The notes beneath the pieces were generated by a model. It saw only the letters and a program-made list of their open reading frames with translations. It ran no database searches and was not told the origin of the DNA. A stretch of DNA of 64,000 nucleotides from Agmasoma carcini (nom. nud.). Its lineage: Eukaryota > Microsporidia > Thelohaniidae. The position numbers were made by a program, and so were the translations under genes. Shown here piece by piece: positions 31,487-42,720 of this stretch (the first letter of the stretch is position 1; every line of letters starts with the position of its first letter). The stretch covers positions 62,001 through 126,000 of the forward strand of contig JAOXFI010000009.1 of the NCBI GenBank assembly GCA_029232285.1. Direction: 5' to 3'.

Positions 31487-31750
31487 ATGAGTGCAATAGA
31501 TACAGGGAAAGAGTGGATATTTGAATTTCAAGGAGAATTTGAGAATTTTGAGATGTTTGATGGTGTATTTGATGAAACAACACTTAAAATGACATTTAAA
31601 ACATTCTTTTTGCAAGGGAAGAAAGTTCAAAAACCATTTACAATTGTTGAAAGAGTAACCAAAGATAATCAAACCTATCTTAAACCAATCCAGTGCTTTC
31701 AAGAGGTAATAATGTTTAATACACCTCCAAGATATATAATAAAACAATAA
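31487..31750 (+). CDS. CTF8: Ctf8, alternative clamp-loader subunit
   Basis: An 87-aa protein aligned by eye to Ctf8 over its whole length. EWIFEFQGEFE (residues 9-19) matches the EW-ELQGEIE opening. A central strand pair is followed by GKKVQKPFTIVER (about residues 44-56), matching the GK-xxLEKPFAVL block. YLKPIQCFQEVIMFNTPPRYI matches the YLVTALIKDKILFKTRPKPI end. Ctf8 with Dcc1 and Ctf18 forms a PCNA-loading complex needed for sister-chromatid cohesion. The human protein has 121 aa. It is the first gene of a head-to-tail pair, with a 117-base spacer. Confidence 0.82.
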   Translation: MSAIDTGKEWIFEFQGEFENFEMFDGVFDETTLKMTFKTFFLQGKKVQKPFTIVERVTKDNQTYLKPIQCFQEVIMFNTPPRYIIKQ

Positions 31751-31867
31751 ATTTGTATTTTTATTTTTTACATATAAATTTGTATTATATATTTATGCAT
31801 ATAAATTTTATACTATATAATTGCATAAAAATTTATAATAAAAACATTTTTGCATAAATAATATAAA

Positions 31868-32431
31868 ATGTCAGAATTCTTTGACCTAGAAAACCTTATA
31901 TACTGCAACGTATGTCAATTGGCGTATAGTAGTAACAATGATACCAATAAAAACATATTAATTGGTAGTTGCTTCCATATTATATGTACTAAATGTAAAA
32001 GAAACTGTACTAACTGTAATATATGTGGATGGGATGGTAAGTTCAACATAATAAATGAAGAAATTGCTGATAAACTAACAAAGACACCTAATGAGATGCT
32101 AGAAAGTACATCATCTATCATAATGATGCAACTAAACAATGCTCTAAACTTAATATCATACAATATAAATGAAATTAGAACTCTTAAGTCATTGTTAAAT
32201 ACAGCCAAAGATGAAATAAATATGGTGAAAGAACAAATGAAATTATTTGAAAAGAACCAAATAACAAAATATAATACAAAAAGTCAAATACATAAGAAAT
32301 CAACCATCCTTGATCTTGTTGATGGCCCTGATGTAATAAATAAACGTAAAAAGAAGATAAAAAATTCAAATAGACTCACATTGGATGTAGACTCAATGTT
32401 TTACAATAAACCAAAGAAAAAACACGAATAA
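31868..32431 (+). CDS. Zip3/RNF212-like RING protein (meiotic SUMO E3 candidate)
   Basis: A 187-aa protein with an N-terminal RING-like domain: YCNVC (about residues 12-16), GSCFHIICTKCKRNCTNCNICGWDG (about residues 33-57). A helical, probably coiled-coil stretch follows (about residues 80-140), and then a basic Ser/Thr tail. The order CxxC, a SCxHIxCxxC core, a CxxC, a coiled coil and a basic tail is that of Zip3, RNF212 and ZHP-3, which mark crossover sites in meiosis. Other RING proteins with coiled coils cannot be excluded. The ATG follows an A/T-rich leader 117 bases after CTF8. Confidence 0.6.
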   Translation: MSEFFDLENLIYCNVCQLAYSSNNDTNKNILIGSCFHIICTKCKRNCTNCNICGWDGKFNIINEEIADKLTKTPNEMLESTSSIIMMQLNNALNLISYNINEIRTLKSLLNTAKDEINMVKEQMKLFEKNQITKYNTKSQIHKKSTILDLVDGPDVINKRKKKIKNSNRLTLDVDSMFYNKPKKKHE

Positions 32432-33201
32432 ATAACATAAAAATGGATTAACAAGCTGAATTTTTATAATAATTGAATATTTGAGAATAAAAATACTATT
32501 TGATAAACATATCAGCACATTTTTATATAAATTTGAGAATGCTGTTAAATAATACCAAAAAGATACTACAATTATGATTTTAGGCAGCACATCTGAATTT
32601 TCTTATGAAATAATACTTTAAGAAAGATATTGTCATGAGACAAATAAATGACTCATAATTGGACACTTTAATCGACTCTAATGAATTTTATTAACAAAAT
32701 TTACAAAAAAAATGGGCAGAAAGAGTCGACAAGCAGAAACCACAATGCTTTAAAGCTGACAATAAACTACTTTATATCTACGTACAACATTCAATGGATC
32801 AACAACTATACGTGAATCACGACAATATTAATCAATAACTCTAAGCTTATAAGACAATATAACCTGGTCTTTTTTTACACTAATCTTTAATTTATAAAAT
32901 AAGAAGAAACCTTTCCACTTTATTAATTATAGGTTTATACAACGTTACTATCATTATTATATTAAAATAAACTAATAATGACAATAACATAGACTTAAAT
33001 ACTATAGGTTAGTGATATTTGCTTTTATGTAACATCAGTTTAATCAAATAATATAAAAAATAAGCATAGATAAAAATATTTAAGACCGTTCAAAGAATGT
33101 TTAGATCTAACTTTAGAACACTAAAAGTATAAAATAAATACGAAAGTATCAGCAATCAAGCCCAAAAGAATAAACAACACAAAAATATTTAATACTAAAA
33201 T
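32432..33201. other. 770 bases without recognisable feature
   Basis: AT-rich and between convergent genes. I see no conserved frame, repeat or RNA gene. Confidence 0.45.
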
Positions 33202-35016
33202 TTAATGTTTATAATCAATATAAAACCTAAAGGCCTTATTTACATAATCAAACCCAGATTTTGTTATTCTTGTGTCCACCCCTTCAAAATCGTGCACAGG
33301 ATATATTTTACCTTTATAGTTAACCATCTTAGCATTTTCCATACCACAGTTGGTGTCATATATTCTTGATATTATAGCACTATAACGCTTATTGTAACTA
33401 TACATCAACGGTTTAGTGATTTGATTCAACTGACTGTCATCAATGTCCAAATTTACACGCGATTTCTCAAATTCTTTCTTAATAACATTTTGATCAACAA
33501 AAGGAAGAATGGGAATCGCTTGCCAGTCCATAACTTTATAAAATTGATCAATCTCAAAATCTTCAACATATATTTCTGGATGCTTATCAAAAATATGATG
33601 GAGACAACTAGGCATCAAATCTTTACTATTCTTAGGTAGCACACAGAGAAGCTGCTCTAGAGGCCTAAGAGGGGCGGTATAATTGAATTTGATATCAACG
33701 ATGGAAACTATTGATAGATCAATAAAGAATGGAGCAAAGTGATAATTATATGAATAGCACCATGAAGCATTCGTACTAAAGTAATATCTGTACACCCATT
33801 CTAACCCTTTAATATATTCCTTACAGGCTTCAAATAATTTTTCTTCACTAGAAATACCCATCTTATCATGATAGTACCTGATTTTATTATTCTTCCCTTC
33901 CAGAGAGTACTCAGTCTCAGGATCGAATGGAAGATTCATTCTCTGTCTGTTATTTGCTATTTGCTCTCGTTTCTGTCTTAAGAAATACTCCTCATCATTT
34001 GCACACATACTAAAAAAGGTACGAAGACTCTCAAAATCTATTGATCCATTTTTAATGATACCTTTTCTAAACTTAGAAAACATATTTGTATAAATATTCA
34101 ATATCTTCTCTAAAGCATTTACCCTTATCTCAAAACAAGGCATGGTTGGTAAGAAATCATTACCAACAAAAAAACATACAAAAATCCAATTTTCCATAAA
34201 CTCACGCTCGTTAAAGTTAAAATTTATGTTTTTTTTGGCCGTTCTCAAAATGGCATGCCTTAATTTTCTTATATTTACCACTTCCAAGCTTCTGTCTGGT
34301 ATTTCAGGAATTTCATCCTCTCTTGGAATAAAAGTCTCTCGTATAACATTTACATTATAATCATAAAGAGAAAGTGTTAAAAATATAAGATCAGCATCTG
34401 GTGAGAAGATCAAAGACTTATAGTTCTTATCTTGTTGTTCACGTATATATGACAAAATCTTTTGCTCTCCCTCTCCAGGGACCTTATATGAATCATAAAT
34501 CACATCAATATCCATCCATAGTGGATCAGAGCTTACCTTCTTTTGAATTAATTGTTTCAAATATCTATTCAAACGCTCCATGAATTTGGTTCCCGGTGTG
34601 ATGGTATTGGGGTTAAATACATTGGATTCATCCTCCTTATGCTCAAACTTTTCTTCAAACACTTCATTTGATAAATTATCAATAAAATATGTCTTTTCAG
34701 CTATTCTATCATCTTTATCACCTTTGAATCGCCTCGCTCTTTGCTGATTAAGTTTTGCTTTTGGTGCAACCCCATCAATACTAATATATAAAAGTTTGCT
34801 TGGCTTTATTCTATTCATGAGCATCTCTAAGTAGCGCAGTAGGGTGTTATATAAAGCTTTATCAGTTTTTAGTGATGTGGATAGAGTTTTATCACAACAA
34901 GGGTGTATGATCGCGTTAAAGTCGAGGTACAGAGCGTCTACATTCTTCTCTATTTTCATTTCCTGTATTTCTGGATACCTATTCGTTAACCAACGATATA
35001 ATGATGGAACTCCCAT
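33202..35016 (-). CDS. 5'-3' exoribonuclease of the XRN1/RAT1 family
   Basis: A 604-aa protein starting MGVPSLYRWLTNRYPEI, the invariant XRN opening. Catalytic blocks are YLDFNAIIHPC (about residues 30-40), IDGVAPKAKLNQQRARRFK, ITPGTKFM, VPGEGEQKI, SPDADLIFL and FVGNDFLP. These acidic clusters coordinate the metal ions for processive 5'-3' decay of monophosphorylated RNA. The length corresponds to the catalytic core only. It lacks the C-terminal domains of Xrn1 (over 1500 aa) and is shorter than Rat1 (about 1000 aa), so cytoplasmic versus nuclear type is not settled. The ATG at 35016 follows AAATTTTTTTTACCC; an upstream in-frame ATG adds 22 poor residues. Confidence 0.95.
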   Translation of the reverse strand: MGVPSLYRWLTNRYPEIQEMKIEKNVDALYLDFNAIIHPCCDKTLSTSLKTDKALYNTLLRYLEMLMNRIKPSKLLYISIDGVAPKAKLNQQRARRFKGDKDDRIAEKTYFIDNLSNEVFEEKFEHKEDESNVFNPNTITPGTKFMERLNRYLKQLIQKKVSSDPLWMDIDVIYDSYKVPGEGEQKILSYIREQQDKNYKSLIFSPDADLIFLTLSLYDYNVNVIRETFIPREDEIPEIPDRSLEVVNIRKLRHAILRTAKKNINFNFNEREFMENWIFVCFFVGNDFLPTMPCFEIRVNALEKILNIYTNMFSKFRKGIIKNGSIDFESLRTFFSMCANDEEYFLRQKREQIANNRQRMNLPFDPETEYSLEGKNNKIRYYHDKMGISSEEKLFEACKEYIKGLEWVYRYYFSTNASWCYSYNYHFAPFFIDLSIVSIVDIKFNYTAPLRPLEQLLCVLPKNSKDLMPSCLHHIFDKHPEIYVEDFEIDQFYKVMDWQAIPILPFVDQNVIKKEFEKSRVNLDIDDSQLNQITKPLMYSYNKRYSAIISRIYDTNCGMENAKMVNYKGKIYPVHDFEGVDTRITKSGFDYVNKAFRFYIDYKH

Positions 35017-35253
35017 TATTTGGGTAAAAAAAATTTTGTTTTTAAAACAACTGAAACATATTTTGTAGAAAGTTGAATCCAAAGATAGTAAATTATTGAA
35101 ATATCAATTTTAAAAATTTATGATGTTGTGTGAGTTGGAGCACTTTATATGATATTTTGATGTAAAATATTATTTATTTAATATTTTTGATACAAAAAAC
35201 ATGTCTAGAATATTTAGGAATGCATTTTTTAAATTTATGAAAAAATTTGCTAT

Positions 35254-36435
35254 ATGTCAGTCAATTATTTAAAACAGTACAATGAGTACTACAAATGTAA
35301 GTTAACAAAAGTAAGTAAGATGATTAAAGAGAATCCTTTGTTAAGGGAGTATGAACTTGGGTTTAAGAAAACAACATCTGAGGATGGTGAATGTATTATT
35401 ATAGGCATATTATACTTAGCATCAGATTTGAAGCCATCCATATTTGATAAAGACAAAAGAAAGGATAAAATAAATAGCAAATGCTACATTTCGAAAGAGT
35501 CAAAATTTTATATTGAAGATGAAGTTGGTCGTTTAGAAATAATTTTTGATTCAAAATTTAAGAAATTAAAGTCCTTCACCACTGGCTTGATTTTAGGATT
35601 TGTTGGTAACAAAGTGGAAGATAAGATAGTTTGCAATGATGTTGTGTTTCCCCAAAGCATAGATTTACAAGAACAACACATTGAAAATAACCTTGAAGCT
35701 CTTTTTTTAAGCAATATTCTTTTACACGAAGATAATTTTCCAAGACTTAAATTATTAATAGATTATTGTGCTGGCAAAAATGTTGAAAACGTGTTTGTAT
35801 TTGGTGATATATTTTCAGGTAATAAGGCAGTACCGAATGTTGATCTTTTACGATCACTAAGTGATAAGGTTAAAATATATTTGATTCCATCAAAAAATGA
35901 TCCTACCAGTGCGTTTTTGCCCCAGGAGAAGATTCATAGAAATTTATTAAGTCAAAATATTGAATCTTTGACCAACCCAGCCCAATTCAATATTAATGGG
36001 GTAGATTTAGCATTTATAAGTAAGTTTATAGTTGAGGATATGATGAGGTATATAGATCAAGGACTAGAAAATATACAAGAGAATCCTACAGGAGATAGAA
36101 TGCATATAATTCCGGATATGATATTTAATTTAGATGTAAAAGATTTAGAAAATGATACAAATGAGATCAAAATTGGTAAGCAAATAATTAAAACTAGACA
36201 ATTGGCACCTTCTGCTCCAGATACATTACCTTTACAGCCATTGGAAGAGGATCCCCTTATTCTTAATAAATGTGATTATTTAGTTCTTGCGGGTGGAAAT
36301 AAATTCATAATTGAACCCTTCCAGAAGTCCATGATTATGATCGTTCCTGATTATAATGAGACTGGGTGTGGAATAATATTTAATTTTAAAACCAAAGAAC
36401 ACCAAACAATATGCACAGATAATAAACAATTATGA
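35254..36435 (+). CDS. POLD2: DNA polymerase delta small subunit (POLD2/Pol31)
   Basis: A 393-aa protein. An OB-fold region (about residues 60-125, containing FYIEDEVGRLEI) precedes the inactive calcineurin-like phosphodiesterase domain typical of B-subunits. Strong blocks are VFGDIF (about residues 185-190), IPSKNDPTSAFLPQEKIHRNL, LTNPAQFNINGV and RQLAPSAPDTLP followed by DPLIL. The SAPDTL block is diagnostic of the delta small subunit. It holds the polymerase delta holoenzyme together for lagging-strand synthesis. Divergent from the XRN gene with a 237-base spacer. AAAATTTGCTAT directly precedes the ATG. Confidence 0.95.
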   Translation: MSVNYLKQYNEYYKCKLTKVSKMIKENPLLREYELGFKKTTSEDGECIIIGILYLASDLKPSIFDKDKRKDKINSKCYISKESKFYIEDEVGRLEIIFDSKFKKLKSFTTGLILGFVGNKVEDKIVCNDVVFPQSIDLQEQHIENNLEALFLSNILLHEDNFPRLKLLIDYCAGKNVENVFVFGDIFSGNKAVPNVDLLRSLSDKVKIYLIPSKNDPTSAFLPQEKIHRNLLSQNIESLTNPAQFNINGVDLAFISKFIVEDMMRYIDQGLENIQENPTGDRMHIIPDMIFNLDVKDLENDTNEIKIGKQIIKTRQLAPSAPDTLPLQPLEEDPLILNKCDYLVLAGGNKFIIEPFQKSMIMIVPDYNETGCGIIFNFKTKEHQTICTDNKQL

Positions 36436-36523
36436 TTATATTGTTTAAATTTTAAAATTATTATTTATTTATAAAAGAGAGTATTTCATAGTATAATAAA
36501 AAAGTTTAAATTTGCACTTTTTA

Positions 36524-38646
36524 CAATTTTTTGAAAAAAAATTGGACCACCTAATTATCCCTTCATTTATATCTTTTATAGGATTTAAAACCACACCCTT
36601 TATGTCAAAACACCTAAGTGTATTTGATAAAGCCTTATTTCATAAGAACCTAAAAAAGGTGTGAATTGTAATAAATTTCTAAAATTTTTAAAATTGTGCG
36701 ATATACAGTTTAAAAAATACAATTGTCATATCACTTTAAAATATGGTTCAGGAAGGAAACCGTTTTTTTTCTGAAAAATATAGAGATCAACTTTAATATT
36801 TAAGTGCTGCGCTAGACCGTTTCTATATTTTTAATAAATATGGGTTAAATACCTGGTTTATTCTCTAAAAGAACTTCTTTTAAGCCTTAAAATATTTTGA
36901 AATGGTTTGATTTCACAAGATATTTCTTAGTATGACAAATAACCCTAAAAACGATATTTTTACTGATGAAGTAAAATTCAATTTTTTAATAATGAAGCTT
37001 GTCGTTAAGCAATATATTTAAGACCAGAAAGGCATGAAACAAAAACATTGTGACAAATGATGAGCATGGCAAAGGCCAAAAATTGGTGTTTTTCAAAGTT
37101 ATAATGAATGACGTAGCTTATAAGCAAATTTTAAGACCCAAAGCTCACATCAAGTATTGTGAGCGAGTTGTTAGAGATGAAAAGTATTAATATTTTACAA
37201 TAACATCAGTAAAACCCAAAAGAATATATTTGGGCTTAAGCTTAAAGGTGTTTGGGTTAAAATCATTGTTATTTGAATTTCTATTACGTCTGAAACAATC
37301 CAACCAAATATTTTCAAATGGGTGTTGGTTATTTATCACGCAAAATCATACAATTTATTTATATAAAATAGCATGATTTACTAATATAGTGTTTGGAAAC
37401 CCTGGAATTATAAAAAGTACATATAAATGCATGAAAAATCAAATAAATTTCATTTTTATTATATAAAACTATATATTTTTACGAAATGAATTAATATTTG
37501 GTATGTCTACTTCTTGCCCTATATCATCAATACACGTTGATTTCAAGCTTCTTACCTGTTTTTGAAAATATTTTTTTTTAAATAATTCATCAGTATTTTT
37601 ACCTCTAAAATCTTGTGATTTTTAACTATAATATGCCTAAAGATGCTCAATTGGGTTCAAACTTAAGTTATTGTGCTATTCATTCATGTTTTTTCTATGA
37701 ATAATGTTGTTGCTTGATTTGAAGTGTGTTTAGGATAGTTGTATTGTTGAAAAATGAAACCTTTTATTTATAATTATACTACAGAAATGTAAACATTTTA
37801 ACCAATATATTGAAAATTTTATACTAGAACCAATTTTCTAATACCATTTGAACTAAAACACTCCAAACCATAACTTTACCACCAACGTATTTACAAGAAA
37901 GTTATGATTAAGCGATGTAGATGCTCTTCGCCAGCAGAATTATCGTTTGTTATTTACAAACAATGTAAATGATGATTAATCTAAATATAATATTTTGTCT
38001 AATGTGTTATTATTATAACATATCCACCTTTGTAAGCCTTAATCAGTTTAAAACGTTTTTCATGCTAAATAAGGGTTTGCAAACAACAACACACTCTTTA
38101 AACCTTTCTATATTGAGATAGTTCCGTTTAAACCCTGTTTTTTACAACATTTTGATGAATTAATTGTTGTTTTCTTTATTAAATCAATTAAAAAGATTTT
38201 TTTAAAATTGTTGCTATCTGAGAAAACCCGAACCGTATTTTAGTTTATTGTATCTATGTATTGATACTTTCTGCATATATCTGATACAGCACTGATATGT
38301 AAATCCATTTTATTAGCTATCTCTTCAAGTTTTAAATCCCTAGTATAAAAGAAATTATATGATAATTAATAAGTCTGATTCATATTTACCCATTAGTGGA
38401 TAGTTTAGAGGGATATAAAATTTTTGGATTTTTTCCGCAAAATATTTTTTTCGTAAAAATATTATACAAATGTGATTACAATCATTATTCAAATACATAT
38501 AAAAATTAATTTAATTTTTCATTCGTTTATATGCACTTTTTTGCCATTCCTGTGTTCCCAACACCGTATATAATAAAAAATAAATTATAAAAATTATAAA
38601 TTATAAATTATAAAAACAAGTGGTCTATTTATTTTACATACCATTG
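36524..38646 (+). mobile_element. Degenerate Tc1/mariner relic, apparently split by a second one
   Basis: On the plus strand DEVKFNF (about 36966) and GKGQKLVFFKVIMNDVAYKQI (about 37069-37131) correspond to the first catalytic Asp region and the GVGKL-F--GIM---Y--IL block of Tc1-type transposases. The proposed ends start CAAT, have GACCAC 21 bases inside, and are flanked by TA (36522-36523 and 38647-38648). If these ends are right, the element of about 0.94 kb carries the 37387-38566 element inside it. End similarity is only moderate, so the outer limits are tentative. Confidence 0.5.
37387..38566 (-). mobile_element. Tc1/mariner relic, 1.18 kb, different subfamily
   Basis: The terminal inverted repeats (left 37387 to about 37455, right about 38500-38566) share a GTGTTNGGAA start and a GTACATATAAATG-ATGAAAAAT block, and each is flanked by TA. 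The minus-strand body contains broken pieces of the catalytic end, including a P-K/H-T-S stretch (about 37760-37790) and LSLNPIEHL (about 37640-37665), which equals the SPDLNPIEHLW block. Stops and frame changes are numerous. Confidence 0.7.
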
Positions 38647-38855
38647 TATTAGTGAAAAATACATTGATATTATCATTTTTAATATATTTTATCTAATATT
38701 AATTTATATTGGTACAACTACTAAACCTTAGCTCAAATTTAAAGGTTTTTATTTATAGCATATTGTTAGATTATTTTATTTTGGACTCTTAAATATTCAA
38801 TATAAGTTGATTTCTTATATAACACCGTTTCTGACAAATATTGCTATTTTATATA

Positions 38856-41713
38856 CAATACTCTAAAACAAGCACCCCTAAAGTTTATTTGAAGAACAAA
38901 AAATAATAAATCAGATTATAAAATAGGCTTTATTTTACGAAATGCGTGTTTTCTTTTGAATTTTTTGATAATTTTTAATTAAAAACCGAACACCTTTATT
39001 CAATAGAATTTATGGTTGCTTTTGCCAATATAGATTTTTTGAATACTATTTGTATATAACCTACAGTGTTTTACAATATAATACCAACAATAAACCCATT
39101 TTACTTATAATATGTTCATGGTTGTTTTTAAGGATGGGATCTAGACTCTGTAAAGCCATTTTAACATTTCAATGTTCATATATTAATAAATCTTGATGCC
39201 ATCTTAGTTTTATGTTTTGGATCATTATTTGATATAAATTTTCGTACATTCTCAATTATGAATATAATATATAGTATTTTAAGTTACATCCAAAACATTA
39301 AATTCTCAACTCTATTTCTACTCATACAAACTCAAAAAAAATTCTTTTTATCAAATTTATCAGTTTCATTTATAGGCATTGTTTTTTTTCTTAGAGTCAT
39401 TATAATTGTTAAAGAAAGTTTCCCATAAAAATAACGTAGCCTTTAAATGGCCACTGTTTTACAGTTTTTTCCTGATATTATTTGCAAAATTTAACTATTC
39501 CAAAGTGATTTTCTTTAAGAAAAGATTCACACTTTTATCACAAACAATCACGCTTAATTCATCTTTGATATTTGGCATGTGGTGTATGGGTTTTATAGAT
39601 CATTTTTTTCAAAAAAAATTATACTGCTGATATCAATTAATTTGTTCCTGTCATGCCACCTTTTTGAATTAAGAGGATTATAGGTTTTTTAACATTATTA
39701 AGATTTTTTGATTTTTTGATTTTTTTCACAAAGGAATATAGAATTTTTTAAATAGTGTAAGCTTACTAAATAAAACTTATATTCTTAAGTTAATATGATC
39801 TAATCATTTGATGATGTCTTTAAAATATGTGAAGATTTACATTACTAAAAATCAATGATGAACATGAAAAATAATATGACTAGCACGTTTTATGTTGATA
39901 GAGAATGCAATGAATTGTGTTGTATTATAAATTGTATGTGTTGATATATGAACGTTTAAAACGAGAAGGATTTTGTTGAAAATGTGAGGATTGTAATATT
40001 AAATTAAGTATCAAAAATAAAAGCTTTGGATTAGAAGAGAAAAATTTTGGTGCTGTTTTGTTTTGCGATCTGAGGAATTGTTGCTATGTAATTGTGTTTT
40101 AAATAAAATTTAGATATGAAATTGAATTTAAACTCTATTGTATTCAAATAATAAAAAAATTAGCAAATAATAAAAAAGGTTTACAATTTATTGTATAATT
40201 GTATATTTTTAAATATCAGCACTAATACCCATTATTAACAATGAAGAAAAAGCTATAGAATTTCTTAAAGAGTATATTAATTGATAATATACGAATCTGT
40301 AATCATGCAGTCCAGGATTAAAAGAAGCGACGAGAAAATTGAAATATATTAATATGTTTAGATGCAGAAATAATTCCCAATTGTATTGTTCCATAAATAT
40401 TAAAATATTTAATTTTTTAGATTTAAATGTGGGTTTGAAAACGAAACATAACATTTGCAATATACTAGGACTTACACACCATTTAAAAAGAAATACCATA
40501 TAAAATACCATATGAATTAATAGGAGATGTATTTATACTATTTGCAAATGGTTCGAACTGTTTAGAAAAATATGCTCAGAAATCATTTCGGTATCACATC
40601 AGTATAAAATGATGGTAACAATAGATCAACCAGATGATTCTAAGTTTTTTGAGGTTAGGAAATCTAACACAGGAAGAATGTTAGAGGTTATGAAAAATTT
40701 TTGTTGGTTGATAATGAAGCCGAGGTTGAAAACAATAGGAATCATGGTAATAGAGTAGATGGCTCATGGGGTTTGGTCTGATAAAAGGTGATGATATAAT
40801 ATATTTTACATTGAAAAACAGGATAGGTCGACCTTAACTTTTATTATTCAAAAATGGTTAAGGATGGGTCAATTATATTTTCGGATGAATGACCCGTATA
40901 CTCGAATCTATCAAATCTAGGTTATATTCATTGTATAGTAATTTATCAACTGAAATTATAAATCTCTTCAACCGGGTTCATACCCAAAATATTGAGAGAT
41001 CATGGTTAGACGAAAAGGTTAAAATATTAAAAAATGATAGGGATATCACCACGTACCTTTCAATCACATTTAGATTTTTTGTTGAAAAACACGAGAGAAT
41101 ATATTCACAGCTTTTCTACATGAAATAAAATTTTATTTTTCAATTTGCAAAACTAACCGGTACTAAATTTTCCTTGTTCAACCAGATAAAAGAATGGTAT
41201 GAAAAAAAGACTTGTTTGAACAATTAATAGAAATTGTGTTAAAGAAAAAAAAGGTAAATATTTAAACATTCACTCATTATAATGAGAGCAGAAGTACTAT
41301 GTAAAGGTTTTGATATACTTAAGTTATTTCCAATAAATCAAATTTTTCATAATATTCTTTTTTACAAAAAAATTATCCATTGAGGCTCTGGGGTTTCAAA
41401 CTTTTTACAATACACTTGTTTTGTTTTTAACGTGATCCTGCATGGTAGATCTTTTAATCGGGGTTTACACTGATTTCGCATATTAAAAATCTCATACAAA
41501 ATAACTGGTAAATTCGACCTTTGTTAAATTCAAAAAATATTTATTTATTAAGAAATTGTTTTTTATTTATAGTTTTATCAAGAGGAGAAATATTAAAAAA
41601 GTTTATATAAAACGTGTGATTTAAAAATATTACAAATATACTAGTACAATAAAACTCTAATAATTATATTATTTTATATTACCAGTCTTCAAACAAACTT
41701 TGTTGAAGTATTG
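38856..41713 (-). mobile_element. Tc1/mariner element interrupted by a Merlin insertion
   Basis: The ends CAATACTCTAAAA (left) and CAATACTTCAACA (right, minus strand) match each other and the 29778-31048 element, with TA flanks at 38854-38855 and 41714-41715. The left 0.8 kb (to about 39665) and the right 0.3 kb (from about 41390) align with consecutive parts of the 29778-31048 element, for example ACCGAACACCTTTATT and ACTGATTTCGCATATTAAAA. The about 1.6-1.7 kb between them is absent there and holds Merlin-type transposase remains. Confidence 0.75.
39665..41390 (+). mobile_element. Merlin element nested in the Tc1/mariner element
   Basis: Broken plus-strand transposase. AIEFLKEY (about 40258) and MFRCRNNSQLYCS (about 40354-40395) give the N-terminal zinc-like part. 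IDQPDDSKFFEVRKSNTGRM (about 40622-40681) corresponds to the DES block, and HTQNIERSWLDEKVKILKN (about 40980-41035) to the C-terminal catalytic end. It is close to the copy at 2242-3170. A second, unrelated-looking Merlin fragment (about 39880-40040) matches the relic at 22690-23560, so more than one insertion may be involved. Exact ends were not found. Confidence 0.7.
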
Positions 41714-41715
41714 TA

Positions 41716-42099
41716 TATGTTGGTTTGGTGTGGGTGTAGGTGATAACACTAATTTCGGCTACAACTCTATCCTATAATTAAGTATATTTAAAGCCTTGTC
41801 ATAATTATTTAGAATGGTTTAAGAGGGCATGATAATCAACTTTTCACAGTCTTTTATCAAACCATGAATATTATATGTCATTTTCAGCTTTTCATTTCTT
41901 TTATATTTTATTTAGATTTAGTACATTTTTTAACATATAAATATTTTTAAATACATTATATATATAAATTGGCATGAAATATCTTATAAAAATATTATCA
42001 TCATTTTATTAAATCAGAAAACCCATTAAATTCTTTTTTGTAATATTATTTTTCCACACCACTAAGATAAATATGATCCTGATAAACCGGGATAAGAAC
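41716..42099. other. Spacer between transposon remnants
   Basis: AT-rich, no recognisable feature. Confidence 0.35.
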
Positions 42100-42720
42100 C
42101 CATCATATTTTTTCAGTTTGATCACTAAGATTCAATATTTTGAGTAAGAACATCATTATTGGATTGACGAAGTTTAAGCTATATTTGACTGTTATATGAG
42201 AAAGATTTATATCATTAATATGAACATAGCTACACCATCCATCAACCATACTATTGAACTTAATTTGCGCATATTGCTTATTATCGATAAAATAGTGGCT
42301 GTACTTATATTTGTCACTAATCTACAAGATGAATGTGATATATCTCAATACCAATCATCCATCTTTCTTCATTTGTTATGTTTCCCCTATGTTATTTATG
42401 TTCAATCACAGATTCATCAATTTGACTAATCATACCAGAACCATCTAGAAAAATTGGGTATATATCAAAATATATTTTTATATTTTCACAACCCTTAGAC
42501 AAATTAAGTTCAGAATAGTTTTAGCCTGTGGAACATTTTCAAACCATCTAAAAGATAAAATAACCGCCTTCTGTAATGGTATTTTGATATCACGAATATT
42601 TTTAAACTTACACTGATTTTTTTAAAATAGATACTACAGTTGACCTTGTGCAAATAAAAGCTACATTATCAGCTGAGCGAGGATACTTAATTACCTAAAA
42701 GGGTTATTTTTTCAAGACTA
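42100..42720 (-). pseudogene. Merlin-type transposase remnant
   Basis: The minus strand reads GSGMISQIDES (about 42413-42446) with a nearby EHK and HRGN, and downstream SLNFVNP and, after a frame change, VLTQNIES (about 42130-42180). Upstream lies a RWFENVP stretch (about 42520-42560). These are the DES and NFVDP-TQxIE blocks of Merlin transposases. The forward frame at 42196-42429 is only the antisense of this relic. Confidence 0.65.

Noticed and set aside
31463..31747. 94-codon minus-strand frame
   Set aside because: Antisense of CTF8, which matches its family over the full length.
39406..39630. 74-codon plus-strand frame
   Set aside because: Lies antisense inside the Tc1/mariner element and has no start signal.
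42196..42429. 77-codon plus-strand frame
   Set aside because: Antisense of a minus-strand Merlin relic whose catalytic blocks are recognisable.
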